From Solea solea (taxonomy: Eukaryota; Chordata; Actinopteri; Pleuronectiformes; Soleidae), in the NCBI RefSeq assembly GCF_958295425.1, contig NC_081138.1:19528886-19592885 (forward strand): DNA of 64,000 nucleotides. Direction: 5' to 3'. This document shows, piece by piece, positions 42,191 to 57,600 of the stretch. The stretch's first letter is position 1; the number at the start of each line of letters is the position of its first letter. The notes beneath the pieces were generated by a model. That model was not told the origin of the DNA. It did not search any database and saw only the letters and a list, made by a program, of their open reading frames with translations. The position numbers and the translations under genes are program-made.

Positions 42191-44772
42191 AGCCTAAGAA
42201 TGTGACCTACATACCACTTGACAACCTGCCCACCAATAACAGACCAGACAGCCACCAACAGTAACCCAACCAATCAGAGAACTGGTCATGCAAACACAAA
42301 CAATCAGTAGGATATTGTATCATGCCGTCTTCTCGTCTCATACTTCCAACTTTACAGTTTCCTCCTTCCTCTTTAAAAAAAAAAACAAAAAAAATCTATG
42401 CAGAAAATGCTCCACACTCAAGGCTCACAGAAACAAAGTGCCTCATTTTCAAAAATCTACCACTTCATTATAAATATATTGGTCACTAAACCAAAAGCGC
42501 TGTCATTAGTTTCTCCGTCTGGGATAAAGACAACAAACTAGTGACTCCAATCTAGAATACAGTTCAGATAAATCAACCGATCCGTTTACAGGTTAAAATT
42601 CACAAATGCTAATAGCAGCAATTTTCATAAAATCATTTGTGCAATATTCATTCAAATAAAAAGGCTTTATCAATGTTTATGCGATAAAGGCATGTGTACA
42701 ACCACTTTAAATATAAATAGTAAAGTCACGCTTCCCGAATCAAGAAACAAGAGGAACAAAACAAAAAGATACGTTGAATAAAATGATAAAGTCTGGACAT
42801 GCTCTGTGCTTTTACATGCACACTTATTCCCCATAATGTATTCATATGAATCATCTTAAACAGCAAAAATCGTGAGACACTTTTGTCCACTATAATCAAG
42901 GTTACCATAGAAACAGTCAACCCACGACAAACACCAGATTCTGTCAGCAAACACAATCAGGTTTGTTGTGATGAGTATATGAACCTTGCCTGGCTGCTGT
43001 TAAAATATCCCAAATAATGTTAAAATAATAATAATGATGTTCTACCACTGATCAGCTCACCAGCGCATGCTCCTGCTCACGAGTGGCTCCATAAAACTAG
43101 GAAAGTTGTGAGAGACAGATTAACGAATCAAGAAACAAAGCAGCATAGGCCGAGATATCCTAATTTATAGTTACTGCTGAGTCGAGCTCTTGTCCCTTTA
43201 GATCCCAACCGTCCACGTCTTTTATTGCCTGCCGTCTTCATGCAGTAACCTAACGGTTACTTTCTCAGACGTGACAAAGCGTTTCTAGAGCCACACAAGA
43301 CACTGCACAGCACTGTTTACAGAGGTGCCCAAATGCTGCAGTGGCCCTTTAACTAATGGAAAGATTTTATAAGCACACAGGCTGCTGCGTCTACATTCTT
43401 AAGAAATGAGGTGTGCTGTGGTGAATTGCCACCGCTTTTCCAAAGTTCATTATGAAAATGGTCAAGTCGTGATTAAAAATAAAATAATAATAATCCCAAA
43501 GTCTGTCTCATGATCGTCCTCATGTTGTCCAGCACAAGCAAGAAAAGTGTAACCAGTCCAAACTGCTTTTGTATTAAATACTTTCCCAGAATGTACTCCT
43601 CAGCTCATTCTCCCAGTTGTGCGAGTCGTAATGAAATAAAAGTTAAAAACTAAACCCACATTAAATGCATAGATGCAAATCCACTTTTCAATTCCCAACA
43701 AATTCTGTGTGTCTGCCTCACTTTCTTTTACTCAACACACACCTGCCTATTTCCACCAACACATCAGCGGACTATAACTTTATAGACAGCGCCCCCGGTG
43801 TCAGGAGACAACCACATACGACAACAGCCACCATGTGTCAACACGTCGCCTTCCTCTGTGTTTCATCATCTCATGACCACAGACACGTTAGTCACATACA
43901 GAAGCTTCTTCTCCAGTGCAAAATCAACTTTTAAAGCCTCTCAGTACAAACCAACTTGCTCCCATAGTGGCTTTGTCCAGCGAGGACATACGTTTTCCTG
44001 CTCTACACATCTCATCTTTAACACCAACACGACTGTGACAACATGAACTTGTGCATACACGTCAATACTGTACAACATTTACAAATACACACACACACAA
44101 ACACAAACACACCCATCCTTACCATTTCCCCTCTACAGTCCCTGAGATCACTTCACACTTAGCACAAGGCATTTTCCTCAACACAAACACAGCCAACAGA
44201 AATTAAATACACACAACAAATGCAAACCAAGCCATGGTGAAGGCACATTTTGGGAGAATCTATCTTCATAAGAAAAGAAACGGAGGGTCAGAGAGGGAGA
44301 GATGAGTGTCGGGCAGTCTGCATCGCAGGAGAAAGTTTGAATCCCTGCGTGTCAACAGACCAAAATCAGAGGTGTCATACTGTCTGTCTGCGGTGTATTA
44401 TTTACTCTACCAGACAGCGCCAACTCTCCAAACATGACAGCGCCTGCTTCATTCACTCAGCAGTCGTCCCACTGACCACCATTAATCTAAGGTCATCTTC
44501 CCACGTGATTACCAGTCCTTCCATGGACATCAATATACTTTCATCAACTAACTACCATTCATTCTCACCAGTCTCTTTACTGTCCTTAATCTAGTATCCA
44601 TCCATTGACTGTGAATGGATGTTGTGAGTGTATTTTCCTAACAAAAGGAAGCTTGGCAGTAAGTCAGTTCTGATGTGTTAGCCTGTTGCATAGCTCAGAG
44701 AAGGAGGAGGAGGAGGAAGAAGGAAGGCTGAATGGAGTTCATCTCTTGGATCAAGCTCAGAATTCTTGTGTC
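42191..44772 (-). other. probable kif13b 3'UTR and flank
   Basis: No gene recognised on either strand. Plus-strand frames such as 43665-43934 lack known domains. On the minus strand it follows the kif13b stop directly, so at least the right part is probably 3'UTR. A minus-strand AATAAA lies near 43219, but no site has a clear GT-rich partner. CA-rich tract at 44090-44112. Confidence 0.4.
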
Positions 44773-45669
44773 TCAACTGCTCCATGACTTGCGGTTCTCC
44801 ACTCTTCGTGCAACAATGGCTTCTCCTCGCAGGACAGGGACGTGAGCAGGAGCGGCAAAATCCCCCGTTTGTCGACTGGTCCGGTCGCAACAGGACAGGC
44901 GGTCCGGGCGAACCAGCACCCCGTACCCAGGTTTACAGTGGAAATATCGATGGCCTCCGACTGAACCGTCATTCTTACCTTGAGGAAGAGAACAGTAAAT
45001 ATATTGTCAGTGCTGATCAAAAGTTATTGACATTATGTTTGTTTTTAAATCTGCAATTTGGTTGAGCTGGCCCTTTAAGTTATTGTACCTACCTACAGGA
45101 GTGTCCAGCTCCACCCCCACCCACACTCCTTCGGCAAACTGTGTCAGTCCCATGTAGCGCACTGTGCCAGCCTTATTACTGCCTACTGTAACATATGCAC
45201 CGTCTCTCAGCCAATCAGGCAGTACATCGTCATGGTTACGCTCTTCCTCATCCAGAACGATCTCCAGCCGTTCATACACTTCTCCTCCTACTTCTGAGTT
45301 TACCAGCCTCTGTTTGGAGAAGGATTTTTCTGCAGTGACGCTGTTGTGATTAGTCGAGCTGTTCGAAGAGGGTGGAAGGGCGGCGGCCATCCTGGCAGCA
45401 CACTGAGAAGAAGGAGAGGTCACAACATCGTTCCTGTCAGCACCGGGCTGCTGCTGGGGGTTTAAGGGTAACGTAGTCTCAGCAGCCAGGAGGGAGGAAG
45501 ACGAAGAGGAGGGTTGGAGAACATCGGACAGAGTAACTGTCGAAACACTAGTGGAGAAGTAGCCACTTGACGACTGGCTGAGGGGGCTGAGGGGGGTGGT
45601 GTCATGCGGATCATGCACAGGAAGAGGAGGGACTTCTGGGAAATCTGCCCGCCTGTCTTTGGTCAGAGG
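44773..45669 (-). other. kif13b: kif13b CAP-Gly domain and C-terminus
   Basis: Exon 45093-45669 encodes a Ser/Pro-rich linker and then [31 protein letters not shown]. Exon 44773-44978 continues [19 protein letters not shown] and ends ENRKSWSS then TGA at 44775-44773. The GKNDGS signature of CAP-Gly domains spans the splice junction, so the microtubule plus-end and cargo module is complete. Confidence 0.93.
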
Positions 45670-48600
45670 CTGCAGAGAGGCAGTGTACAGGAGACCAACA
45701 GTTGTCACAGGTGCAGGGGGACAGATGAGAACATGCAGACAAGGCAAAACAAACAAAAATTATAATAATCAGCACCAATATTCAACTTTCTCACAATTAC
45801 TACAATCAATAGGAAGCAGTGTAACAAAGTTCTGTTATGTGTATGCATTTTTTGTTGGGCCTTTTCAATCATCTGATAACACTTTTAGTCTTAAGAGCTA
45901 AGGTGGAACCAGAACTACAAAAGAACACAAATTGTTCAAAAAGAGATACACTACAATACAACACTAATTTAAAATGACAAATAAATAAAAATCCACCCTG
46001 CTGTGGCATCAAACAACAGAAGATTTTGTTTAAGTTCAAAGAAGTCCAGAGGTTAACCGGAGGGAGGAAGGGGCAAAGTCTTACCGTCTCTGTCTTGGCT
46101 CGGTTTTCGTCTCCTGATGTCACAATGCGAGGCACATGCTGCTGGGTAATGACAAACAAGTCAGGACAAGAAGGGGCATATGTGTGCGTGCATTCACATT
46201 TAAGGGCTAATTCATGCTGCCATTATATATGAAAAGAGATGTGTCCATTTCAAATTATGAAACTGCCACTACCAACATACAGTACTTCTGTGAGTCCTTT
46301 ATATTGCATGGTTGTTGGCCAAAACATGAATTTACATCCACAAGAGTGCAGTGAGTGTCAAGTTTCTTACAACAAACATGGTGTATAGACAATGTTTATA
46401 TCAGCCGAATATGACACAAATACCACAGTTTCTGTACCTGTTTCAAAGTAAAAGCATTCTGCTATTTGAGTTCCTAGAAACAATTTCATCAAGATCTTTA
46501 CTGTGAAATATTTGCAGGACAATTGGATGCGTGATTCATACTTAAGAGTCCTGGTACTTCGTTAAGAGGTATATTAAGTTATTATTATATTATGTATTGC
46601 ACATAATTTAAAGGCAAACAATTATGAAAAACATAGCAGCATGAGCACAGCAGACACTCCCAATGTAAACGCAACGCAGCATTCATGTATTGCACACATA
46701 TCTAGTGGGGTGTTAGATTTCAGGAGATGTACACATATATGGATTAAATGCATGGGCAAAAGACTTAGTAGTAACACTGATCATTAAAAAGCTTTAAACA
46801 CATTAAAATAAAGCTAAAAAAAAATAAAAAAATATTAAGCACCTCTCTTAAGAGCACCTTGACAATAACTGTTAAGAAGAGAGAAAAGGTTTGTGCTGAC
46901 CTGCTGACTGTGCGGCGATGGTCTCAGCTCCTTTTTATCATCTCTCACTGGAAACAGAGACTTGAGCAGTTTTGGCATTTGAGGAACCAGCGCCTTAACT
47001 GAAAGATAAGAGGCAGCAAGTCCTAAACGACCTGGGGGAGGGGGGGTAGGCAAGAGATAGGAGGAAGCAGAAGAGAGGAAGGAAACAAGAAGTGGTGTGG
47101 GAGGTAGAGGAGGTGTAAAAGATTAAGGCAGGAAGTTGAAAGCGAGTCCAGGAGATGGTAAAATCCCAAAACACAGCGATAGACTGACAGAGCATATGTC
47201 AGCTAGCACAGGTGGAGATGATTGGTTTAGCCCATAAAATCAAAACAATCAATGAAGCGAGAGACAGAAAACTGATCAACTTAGAACAGAGTCAATCTAC
47301 AGTGACATGACTTCTGACTAACATGGAAATGAAATCATTAGAGAAAAATAAGATCTATCAGACAATTAAATAATAAGCAATGAAAATGAGGAAAGAAGGG
47401 ACAGTGGTTCACATGGAATCAGAAATAGAACAAAAATTACACCAAAAGGATAAGGCAAGAGGAAAGACACATTAAAGAATCAGTATGGAGACATAAACAA
47501 TCAAATGAGGGAAGGTGCATCATTACCCGTTTTGTACAGGAAACCCAATTTGTTTTGCACATTGTTGAAAGAATGAGAGATACTATGAAAATGTGTATTA
47601 CTTTATAGTAATACTTTAGTTTATACTTTATAGGAATAATGAATGTAAGCTATATTTATTGCCAATCTGTAACCAACCCCATTTGTTTTGTGCAAGTACA
47701 AAGTGGGACTACTCCCCGTTACTGCTACTGACACTTGTGGACTGACTACTAACACTAAAAATAACATAAAAAATCTGTATTCTATTTTACAAGATACCGA
47801 TGTAAGCTATTTTTATTGTTAGGCGTTATGGCAAAAGTGGAATGGAAAAGCAAAAACGCAGAGCCAAGTTGTGCTAGAACTGTATAATGGAAACTAAAAC
47901 GTAATGATATGGAAACATCAAGAAGAGGAAAAAACTGGAGAAGAGGGTCTCAAAACATAAGTGATTGATTTGACAGAAGGAATTAATTAAGAAGGGAAAA
48001 GAGAGGAGAGTAATAGAATGGATAAGAAAGGGAGATGGCGTAGTATGGAAGAGGGGAGGGGTTTATGGAGGAGAGAAGTAGAGGTAGAGGGAATAAAGAG
48101 AGGAAAGTTTACCTTGCTCTGGTTCCTGATTCTGTGGAGGGGTCATAGTGATGGCTGTGGCGGAGGAAGAAGGGGAAGTGGAGTAGGTGGAAGGAGAGGA
48201 GGCGGGGCGAGGGAGGGTGCGGTGAAACTGAGAAGGCATGAAGATATCCTGCTGACTCTCCCATCGACCCTATGGAGAAGATGAGCAGAAAGAAAATGAA
48301 ACCAGAGCTAAAAAAAAAAAAAAAAAAAAAAGTGTAGTGATCTACAGCATATCTTTACATATATCAACATTTTGAGAAAGTGCATTACTTTATCATCCAG
48401 CAGGCAGGTTGTGGACAAGTCTTGTCTACTTCCAGACATCTAAAGAGAGACAGAGAGATAATATTTCAACATACAGTATATGCACCACCATCTCACAGTA
48501 GAGGGCAATGGTTACCAAACTTTTTCTAAAGGGAAGACTAACATTCTTTTTCATTTTACACCGCCCCCTATGTGGCGCACCCCGTGGTTTAAGAACCACT

Positions 48601-51600
48601 AGTTTAAGGCAATGGTATTGTATTAGTCTTTTACCCGGTTGACAGAGGGAGAGCTTAGGCTTCTTCTGTTGCTCCGCCCTCTGCTCACCAGCTGCTCCTT
48701 CACTGCCACCTCCTAAACACAAACACAGACACCCACAAATTAAAGTACTTGCATATTTTGAAAAAACTGAGACTGTTAAATTGTATTTATATCAGTTTCT
48801 CCTTCTACCTGTCTCAGTCTGTCCAGAGTCAGGATGTTCTCCAGACTCATGACACTTCGGAGGTATTTCTCAATGGCAGCCTCGTCATCACCTGACTGGC
48901 TGTTGTGTGCACTGGCAGCGAGTCGGGCCAACATCTCCCTGTCCTCTGATCCAGGGGCATCCTGACAGAACAGGACATTAAGATTTCAAAGCTCAGTAAT
49001 ACAAGCTGCTGCTGCTGATCAGAGAACTGCATTTGATGTCCTCACCCCTGGGATGTTGGAGACCACCTCAAATGTGACCCCACAGCCTGGTATGGTGCTG
49101 CGGGTGGACATCCTTCTGAGAAAGTTGTGGGCAAACCCCTGGCGGCCAGGGTTTATATTGACGCAGATTCTCTTCCTCAGGACGAGCTGCATGTCAGCAG
49201 GATGGCTGAGCTGAACAACTACTCTGACTGTCAAGTACACCCGGTGCTCAGGCCACGCTCCTCCACGACTGAGCTGGGGACATTCGTGGACAGTGGAGTC
49301 CCATGATGCCTCTGCTTTCACCTGAGGGGTAAACAAATGATTGGTGAATAAACCTGTTTTATACATATAATTGTTTCCTTGCTGAATATCTGGAGATTAG
49401 AGTGGACGTTTGACGAGCTCTCAGTTTTTTTTTAAATAACCCTCAGTTGGGCAATTCATAAAATTCTGGACCCTTTTAAGAGTGAATGTGTAACTTTTTA
49501 ATATAAGCAAATATATGTATTGTCAGACAAGTTCACATGATGCTGATTAAAGCCCATCATCTTAACACTACTCTATCTGTGTTTCTTCATACAGCGGCAT
49601 TTAGATCTTGTGTCACCTGTTATGTAAGCCGTTAACAAGGACCAAACAGATGCACAATAATAACATCAACAACAACATGATGTTGTTGTTGATGTCATGT
49701 GTTCATCCATTTGCTTTATTTTTCTGTCAACAGCATTGCACACAATTTTACAACAGTTTCTAAAATATTAGTTATCTTTACTGACTCACAAGCTACAATC
49801 ATAAAGGTGTCTGCCAAGTGCAGCTGCAAAAACAGAGTCATATCACTGACCAACTGAATGTCATCATGTGATAAAAAGAAGAGTTAACTGCAAAGACCAA
49901 GGATTTGGTGTCAAAGTAAAAAGCAAAAACTCCAATTTGGCAACATTTTAGGTTTAACCTGATGCCAAAATGGGAACCTGATAATGTTGATGAGGCAATC
50001 TGTAAAATCTGTCTGAAGAAGGTGATGGCATCTCAAGGTAACAGTTATTCAGCTCACACCTTGAAGTGCCTGCAGCCAAATCTAACATAGATCAAAAGAG
50101 CTCTACAGATACTGAAATGTCTAGTTTGTTTGTTGGAATCTGTGACAGAAGTGGTGCCACAAGTTTATTACCCAGTCAGAACATTTCTGCACAGAAGCAT
50201 CCTTAATCCTCACCTCTCCATCATAGTGTTTGACAATTTGCAGGTCAAAGAAGTCATCCTCGTCTTCTCCATTCAGAGTTGCATCCCATCCTCCAGCGTC
50301 AGGAACTTCAAACTGGTCTTGAGAGCTGAGGTCATCAGCTGAAGAAACGGTCAAAAAATAACATCAGTCACAAAGTTGACTTGATTTGACCAAGCACAAT
50401 TTTTTTCCAGTGAAAATGAGAATCCATCTGCTTCACAACAGAGATCACAGTACAATCATGAAGTTACATGGATCAGAATGAAATGTCATACGTTTAAGGT
50501 TCAGGAAGATGACAGGAATATGAGTCTCCATGCCTGGCAGAGGAACCCTGTGAACGGACACAAAATGTTTATTTGTCTGTGACTTTGTGTCTCCATGTCA
50601 GAACAATCACAGGGAAACCATTTACAAAGCAGAGATGGAAGCACTTCCTGTAAAGTGTCCTACCATTCAGCAGGTGCTCCGGGGATGCCACTGCCAGCAG
50701 AGGGCACCATGACAGCATTTCTTTCTTCTGTCAGAGTCAAGCGCCACTCCAGCAGCTGAGCCTCTCTCTCCATGTCATCCTCTGTCTTTTCTGTGCACAC
50801 AACACTCAAAACTTTTAACAACTCCTTAACTAAAATCACCAGAATTTTAAGTTATAAAATTTGGAAGACACCTGCATGCTTCGCACCTCTGTGACCATGA
50901 GAGTTAAGATTTATAAGTTTTGGAATGTTTGAATGTATGGCGAGTTTCTAAATGTCCAGTAGACTGAGGTGCATTTGCGTGTTACCTGATTTGCTGACCA
51001 AGCTCTGTAGGTGCTGGTCGAGGTATTCCTGTCTCTTGGTGAGAGCAGCAAGCCACTGCCTGCGCAGACGTTCCAGATCTCTTTCCTGTCCAATAAATGA
51101 GTCAGTTAATCATCTCTGGCTTCTGTTCTGCTGCAGTTCAGTTGTGGGCTTACTATAGTAGAAATCAGACTTGTATTCTACCTGATAACTGTCCATCTCA
51201 TCTGCTTCCTGGTTTGCTGTAACAGTTCTGATTTCCACACAGCCTACTGACACTGCAAGCACTATCTCTGATATCAGAGGCATGGTGCCTGAGTCTTGAA
51301 CTGAACGCACATCTATCTGGATCCGCCTTGACTGACCCTAGAGATGGGAAGATAGGAAATTAGTAAGAAAACATTTAGAACACCTAGAAGTTGGTTTTGA
51401 CACGAACAAATTTGCATTGCTATGTTCTCAACAACCTTAAATAATAAAGCAATACTGGCTAATACAATTTCATAAAAAATAAAACATTAATATTGCATGC
51501 ATTTTTTTTCATAATGAGTTACACCACACAATGCAAACTGGGCAGTTTCGGATTAGAGGTTTTAAACTCTAGTCAGGATGGTGGAAATAATGCACCAACA

Positions 51601-54600
51601 TGCTGTTCACCAACCACTAATCGGCAGTTAAAAACTGAATTCTAATATAGTTTATCCAAATCCGACACAAATGTCAGCTGATTGTATTGTAAAGTATGTT
51701 TGCTAGTTCCACCTACTGTGGCCCTGTTACTGTGTCATACATACCTGCCGAAGCTGGAATATTCCTCCAGTCTGTACATCTCTAGCTGGAACCACTTCTA
51801 CTGGGACAAAGTCTCCGTTCTCATTTATCTCCAGGATTTGAATCCACAGTTCCAGACGACGTGTTACCTCACTCCATCTGCCACAACAAAAAAATGTCAT
51901 CAGATGCTGGAAAGCTAGTGTTGTAAGCCACACAAAGGTGTGTGTGTGTGTGCCTACCTGTCTCGTAGTGTGCGTGTCTTGGCCTGGATGATGCTGAGGT
52001 CCCACAGCGCTGGGTTCCTCCCAGCATCTGCCTGCCTGTGTCCATAAACCTCGATGGCTACTGCTCCTTCTGTGAGGTACTCTATGAAGTCCTCAGACAC
52101 CGACACTGCTAGTTCCTAAAGTATCCATACAGACCAGTGTCACTACTCACAACCTATTAATAATCACTCCCCATATTAGCTAGAAAAATATCTACACACG
52201 GTTAAGCCAACAATACACGTACACAACACTAGTGACAGGCTTTAAAAATGGTTGCTATTACTCTCTAAAAGATTATCCTCCTCCCCTCCCAGTGTTCACC
52301 TTGCAGCTATCAAACACCACCATGCAGTTTGGGTCCTTGGTGCTGGGTGATGAGGATGATGGGTCAACTTCAGGAGCAACGATGATTGGCTCAGACTGAT
52401 CCCAGAAAGAGTACTGACAGAAGACAAAGTTGGACAGGTACTGGGGAAGACCAGTGGCCTGCAGGATCTTAATCTGGAGATGGTAAAGAGGTCAAAATGT
52501 CTTAACAACACTTAAGAGAAAATAAAGATGGAAAAGCTGGATTTGACTTTATACTGTATATTAAAAAGCAGCTCTAGAAATAAATCTACACTACTGAGCC
52601 AGATCTAAATGGGCTAATGAACTCCCCTCTGATTATCTATCCATCTTACCATGCATACAAGTTTACGATCCTCGATCTCACTGTCTTGGTTGTTGTCTGG
52701 TTCATCTCCTCCAGCCATGTTGTCCTCCAAGCCGCCTCCAACCCTCACCACCTCCACATGGAGACGCCCTGCAACCTGGCAACAGGGACAGGAGGGAAAT
52801 ACACAGAAAAGACGTTAAACCTGGTTACCATTTACTAATCCTTCTGTGTCATATATCTTTTAAAATAACATTTGTCTAATACATAATTATTGTTGTAACA
52901 ACATTATGCTACTGCTACTTCTTTCTCCATTGATTTAATCAGACAGTCATTCAGGACTGGTGTCAGAGTAAATAGATGCAATATCTCAATAGTTAGATTT
53001 CCTAATTGATGTAACTGTTAAACTTTCTTCAGTTAGAATATGAGTAGAAAATGACAAAGGACTAAAAAAGGTAATGGGAATCTTGACGTGACTAAGACGT
53101 TTATGATATAGTGAGACAGAGGAATTAAATCTTTTATGTTTTTACTTTCTGTGTAATCCAACAACAGTAGTGTCTCCCTACCTCCCCCTTCTGGTTGATG
53201 ATGGGAACTGCATACTGCATCTTGACGTCATAAAAAAGACAGGAAAGGAAGACGTTGGCAACGCCGATCAAACTGTGATTTTCCTGTTCGTCAAAGAAGG
53301 GGTCAGCCCGACGGAAATATGAACGCATCACCTGGACAAGACAAAAGGAGAACAGTTTAATATACTGCATGCTTTAGCATGACTTATTCACACATAAGTT
53401 GACATCAACAGCGGTTAGTCTCTACTGTTTGGTTTGTTTTCATTACATATTTAGTTATTTATGTCAAGCCAACTCACTGGGTTGTCATTGTCATGGAGGA
53501 GGTAATCTTGCCACTCTTGGTATAGCTCTCTCATGTCCACCAGACGGTTCTCCATCTTCTCCAAGCTCCAGATCTGTTTGCCTCGACAACGACGCCGAAC
53601 CTGAATGGCTGGTTCACTGAGCACAGCATCCCTCTACACACACAAGCACACACAGACTTTTAGAATTAGAATTAGAAACATGACTTTTTTTTTAAACAGA
53701 AACTGGGAAACCAGCACAAAGGTATTCGTGTTTGTGTGACCTTGCGGTTTGCGTTGAGGTTGTCTGATGGGATCTGGAGAGTGACTCTGTACTCTGTGTG
53801 TCGTTCCAGCCCCTCAGCAATGAAACAGGCTTCCTGCACCAGGGTGTTTGCCCTCATTATCTGCTCCCTCAGTCTTCTCAGACTCCTCACCAACACCGCC
53901 TCTCTGCAGGAGGCATAAGTGAAGAAAATAAATGTTGAATTGGCTTATCAACACAACAAGCATGCACATACCACACTCACAGATAGTCTCACCTGTCCTC
54001 ACTCCACTGCCTCAGTCTACTCTGAGCACTGGTTGAATGGCTCATCCCTCCCATGCTGAGTCTCTCCAGGCTGCGGTACTGCTGCCCTTGGCCTTGTTGG
54101 CCAGGTGCTAGTGTTCCAGAGTAGCCTGAGGACAGGCGGTCCGGGTTCAGTTTCTTGCGGAGCTGCTGGAGTTCCTGCTCATACATCTGCCTCTGACGCT
54201 CCAGAGCGGAGCGCTTCTCCTCTTCATGCTGTCTTTCAAGAGACTGGAGGACTGCCTGCATGGGGTCTGACAGAACACAACAGAGGAGAGTCAGAAAACA
54301 GACGCACAAGTATAAAACTATCTGATTCTCTTTATGGATTTCATGCACATTTCTTTTTTACCATTATTGCCGAGGGCTTTCATCATGACCTCTGTCTGGG
54401 CGAACTCATAAGAGAAGCTGACTTCACTGGACACTTCGCTAGCTGTGTCACCATCTGCATCCAGCTGTTCACTACTGCCACTTTTCTTCATCACACCCCC
54501 CTCACCCTCCTCATCCTCTGCTCCCCGTGACCGTCGCTTTGGCAGGTTTATCCTACAGAGAAAATATCAGATTTATTACCTCTGATCTTTAAAATTTCAT

Positions 54601-57600
54601 GTTTTATTTGCTCAAAATTTAACATTTAATTAAGTAATGTGCATAAAAAAGCTGGGTGATCTTAGTAAAACTAAGAGAAGCCAAGAAAAATAAACTGCAG
54701 ATTATTATAAAGGCATTTATGCTTATGTGGGACGTAAAATTTAATGAAACAAAAAACATCATGAAAATTCTTTAATTTTTTTTTTTTTTTTTAGCTATTT
54801 AGGGTTTGTATAAAGTTACCTGAAGAAGTGATTGTTGCCCCAAAAGATTCTGTCACCATGGTGAAGCTGCAGAGGGCTGGTTACTGGAGAACCATTTACA
54901 CATGTCCTATAACAATTAAAAAACACACAAACAGTGAAATTATGAATTGGTGTTGGGTTGCGTTACACTTCCACCATAACAAAGACTTTCTTGCTTTGCC
55001 CCCACAGAACTCAGTTAGCTGCTCCACACATGAGCCTGGCACCATAATGCAACTTACCGAGCATTGCTGTAGGGGGTGAGGATAACGGCCTCTGCTGTAA
55101 TGTCTATGATGCAGTGTTCTGCCTGGATACCCATCCCACACAGCTGGATGTCCTGCGAGTCTGCTGAGCCCACTTTTGTATGTTCCTAAGACACAATATC
55201 CAAGACATCATAAGATACTTTAAGATGAGAATTACACAATGTGACCAAGTCAGGTTTACAATCGTAATTCGAATTCATCTAACACCCAAATGCCAGTCAT
55301 TAAATTTGGCCGAAATTTTGCTGATTAGTTATTTCAATTAAACATATATGACAGGTGAGATGTAAAGATTTATCGGCTAAATGGACAGGAAACTATGTCA
55401 AACACAGATGGTGAATGAAATTATACAAACTATGTAGAGTATGTACCTTCAGGTAGTACACCAGCAGTTCATTAAGAGCAGGATCAGCATTAAGGTTGAC
55501 AAGAAAGCTTTTGTCTTCTCCAACTTTAATCCCTGAGGACTGAAGAGAAATACCCAGACTCTCTAGCTGCTTCTGACGCTCCTACAAACACACAAGGACA
55601 CATTTAATTACATAGAGAGTAACCAAACATCAAAATGATTGTGAAAAAAAAGTTTTTTATCTGTCCTACCTGTGCAACCTCTTCAGTTTTGCGAAGCTTC
55701 TCCTCCCATGTAACGGTCATCTCTTGAATCAACTTCTCCGATTCTTCCAGACGGTCCTTCAGCTCTGGAGCCTTTAAAGACTGGAGACAGAAAAGAATAC
55801 ATGACAGCAGAGGAAAGTAAAGATTTTCACATGCTCATTTCTAACATTTCAATGACATCTCACCTCTGCTTGGGTCAGCTGTACTCGTAGTTTCTCTACT
55901 TCTTCTCGGAGCTCCCTGATGATGCGAGCGTTGGGATCTTCATTAACGACAGCATGGTTGACTATGCTCTTTGCTCTGTCGGCATAACGCAGTGTCGACA
56001 GTGTCTCCTCATAGTTGTCTGCTGCTGGACTCACAGTTGCAACCATCGCTGTGCGACTGTTCCCCCCCAGACAGTCCTGGAGAGAGATGCAGGCAACAAG
56101 AATGAGAAACACAATGGGATTCATTTACAAGAAAGAATTAAGAAGTTAAGAAGAAATTAAGAAGACGCACAAGAGAAAGATTTTCCTTCATCTATGACAG
56201 ATGTGAGTAGGTTTAATGTGCATTTACCTTGAGCAGCCATGTCAGAACAGAGTCTCTGTAAGGGACAAACTTGTTCTTGTTCTTTGTGGTTCCCTGTTCA
56301 GCCAGTGCCGAGATCACCAGACCCAGGGTAGTCAGGGACCTGGCAGACACACACAGACGCACATGAAAAAAATGAGGACAAAAGTTCATACTCTTCGCCT
56401 GTCTTTTCTGTTGTATTTTTGTGCGAGGATGCTTTAACATCAAGCTCGTTTTAACAATTCAAAGTGAAAATTTGCTGCAGTGTCCATATAGATGTCACCA
56501 GATTAAAAAATAAGTTCAAATGAGTACACTGTAAACTATTAGGCAAACATGCAACACTGCTGGGATGAAACATCTGTAAACAACCTGAGGTTTAGCTTCA
56601 AGGAAACAACCTTAATGAGCAAACATCCAATCATGAGTTTGTGGAGGTATGCTGGGCGTTAAACTGGTTAACGTACTTGTTTATGTTGCTTCCCTCCTTC
56701 AGGCGTTCCCCTGCTGCTCCAGTTTTTGCTGCTCGCTCACTTCCAGCTAAATCTACCAGACTTAGCCGACTCACCTTTTCTCCACTCGTCTAGAAAATGA
56801 GACAAGAGATAGAAACAAAAGAAAGGCAGATTATCATCTCGTTTTTTTTTTTTACAGAAAATGGTTAAACTTACAACTTGCATATAATATCAGATAACAT
56901 TGTCCCTTACGTCTCACGTAAGACTTTTCTGCCCAGGTGTCTGTTAAAACCAGACAGCTTTCTATTTATTAAAATTCTACAATCTAGATAAACTTTGTCC
57001 CTTTTAATATTTCTGTTAAAGATGGCGTATAGTATGTTATCGCAATAATGACAGCCACGCCACGGTCATCAGGGAATGTTCTGTTAGTTTTGTAGCTAAG
57101 GGTTAGGGTTACACAGTTGGGCATGAAATTGCAACAATGACCATGTGGTCTGACATAGTTTGGGATTTTCATTTTTATCCTCTGGTATGACCACCAGAGA
57201 GTCTTCTTACAGTTCTCAATGACATCTGCCATACATATAAGAGAGAGCATTACAATATCCAGGATCTGGATCTGTGCAGTGGGACATTTATGCAGATCTA
57301 CATCTGGTGAAAAGCAGTGCCAAGCATCCACACCGGGTTTGACAAATCAGTGACTGGACATGAATCACCCAAGAGACTCCACATCAAAGCAATCGCCGGT
57401 AGCTTTTCAACAGCTTTCGACAGTGCAGCTTTGTCCTGATTTACAAGCGTCAAAGCAACAGACGTATAAATAAGACAGATAAATAAGACAGAGTTTGGCT
57501 TACATGAAAAACCTCCCCTCATCAATTTGCTGTTAAGTGCCTTTGGGCTGGATGCTTAGGTTCATTAATGCTCAGCAGACATTCTCAATACTTTTCACAA

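Noticed and set aside
45007..45092. Continuation of the CAP-Gly exon frame past 45093
   Set aside because: A donor at 45092/45093 and the KNDGSVGG exon at 44978 restore the family sequence; the extension is intronic.
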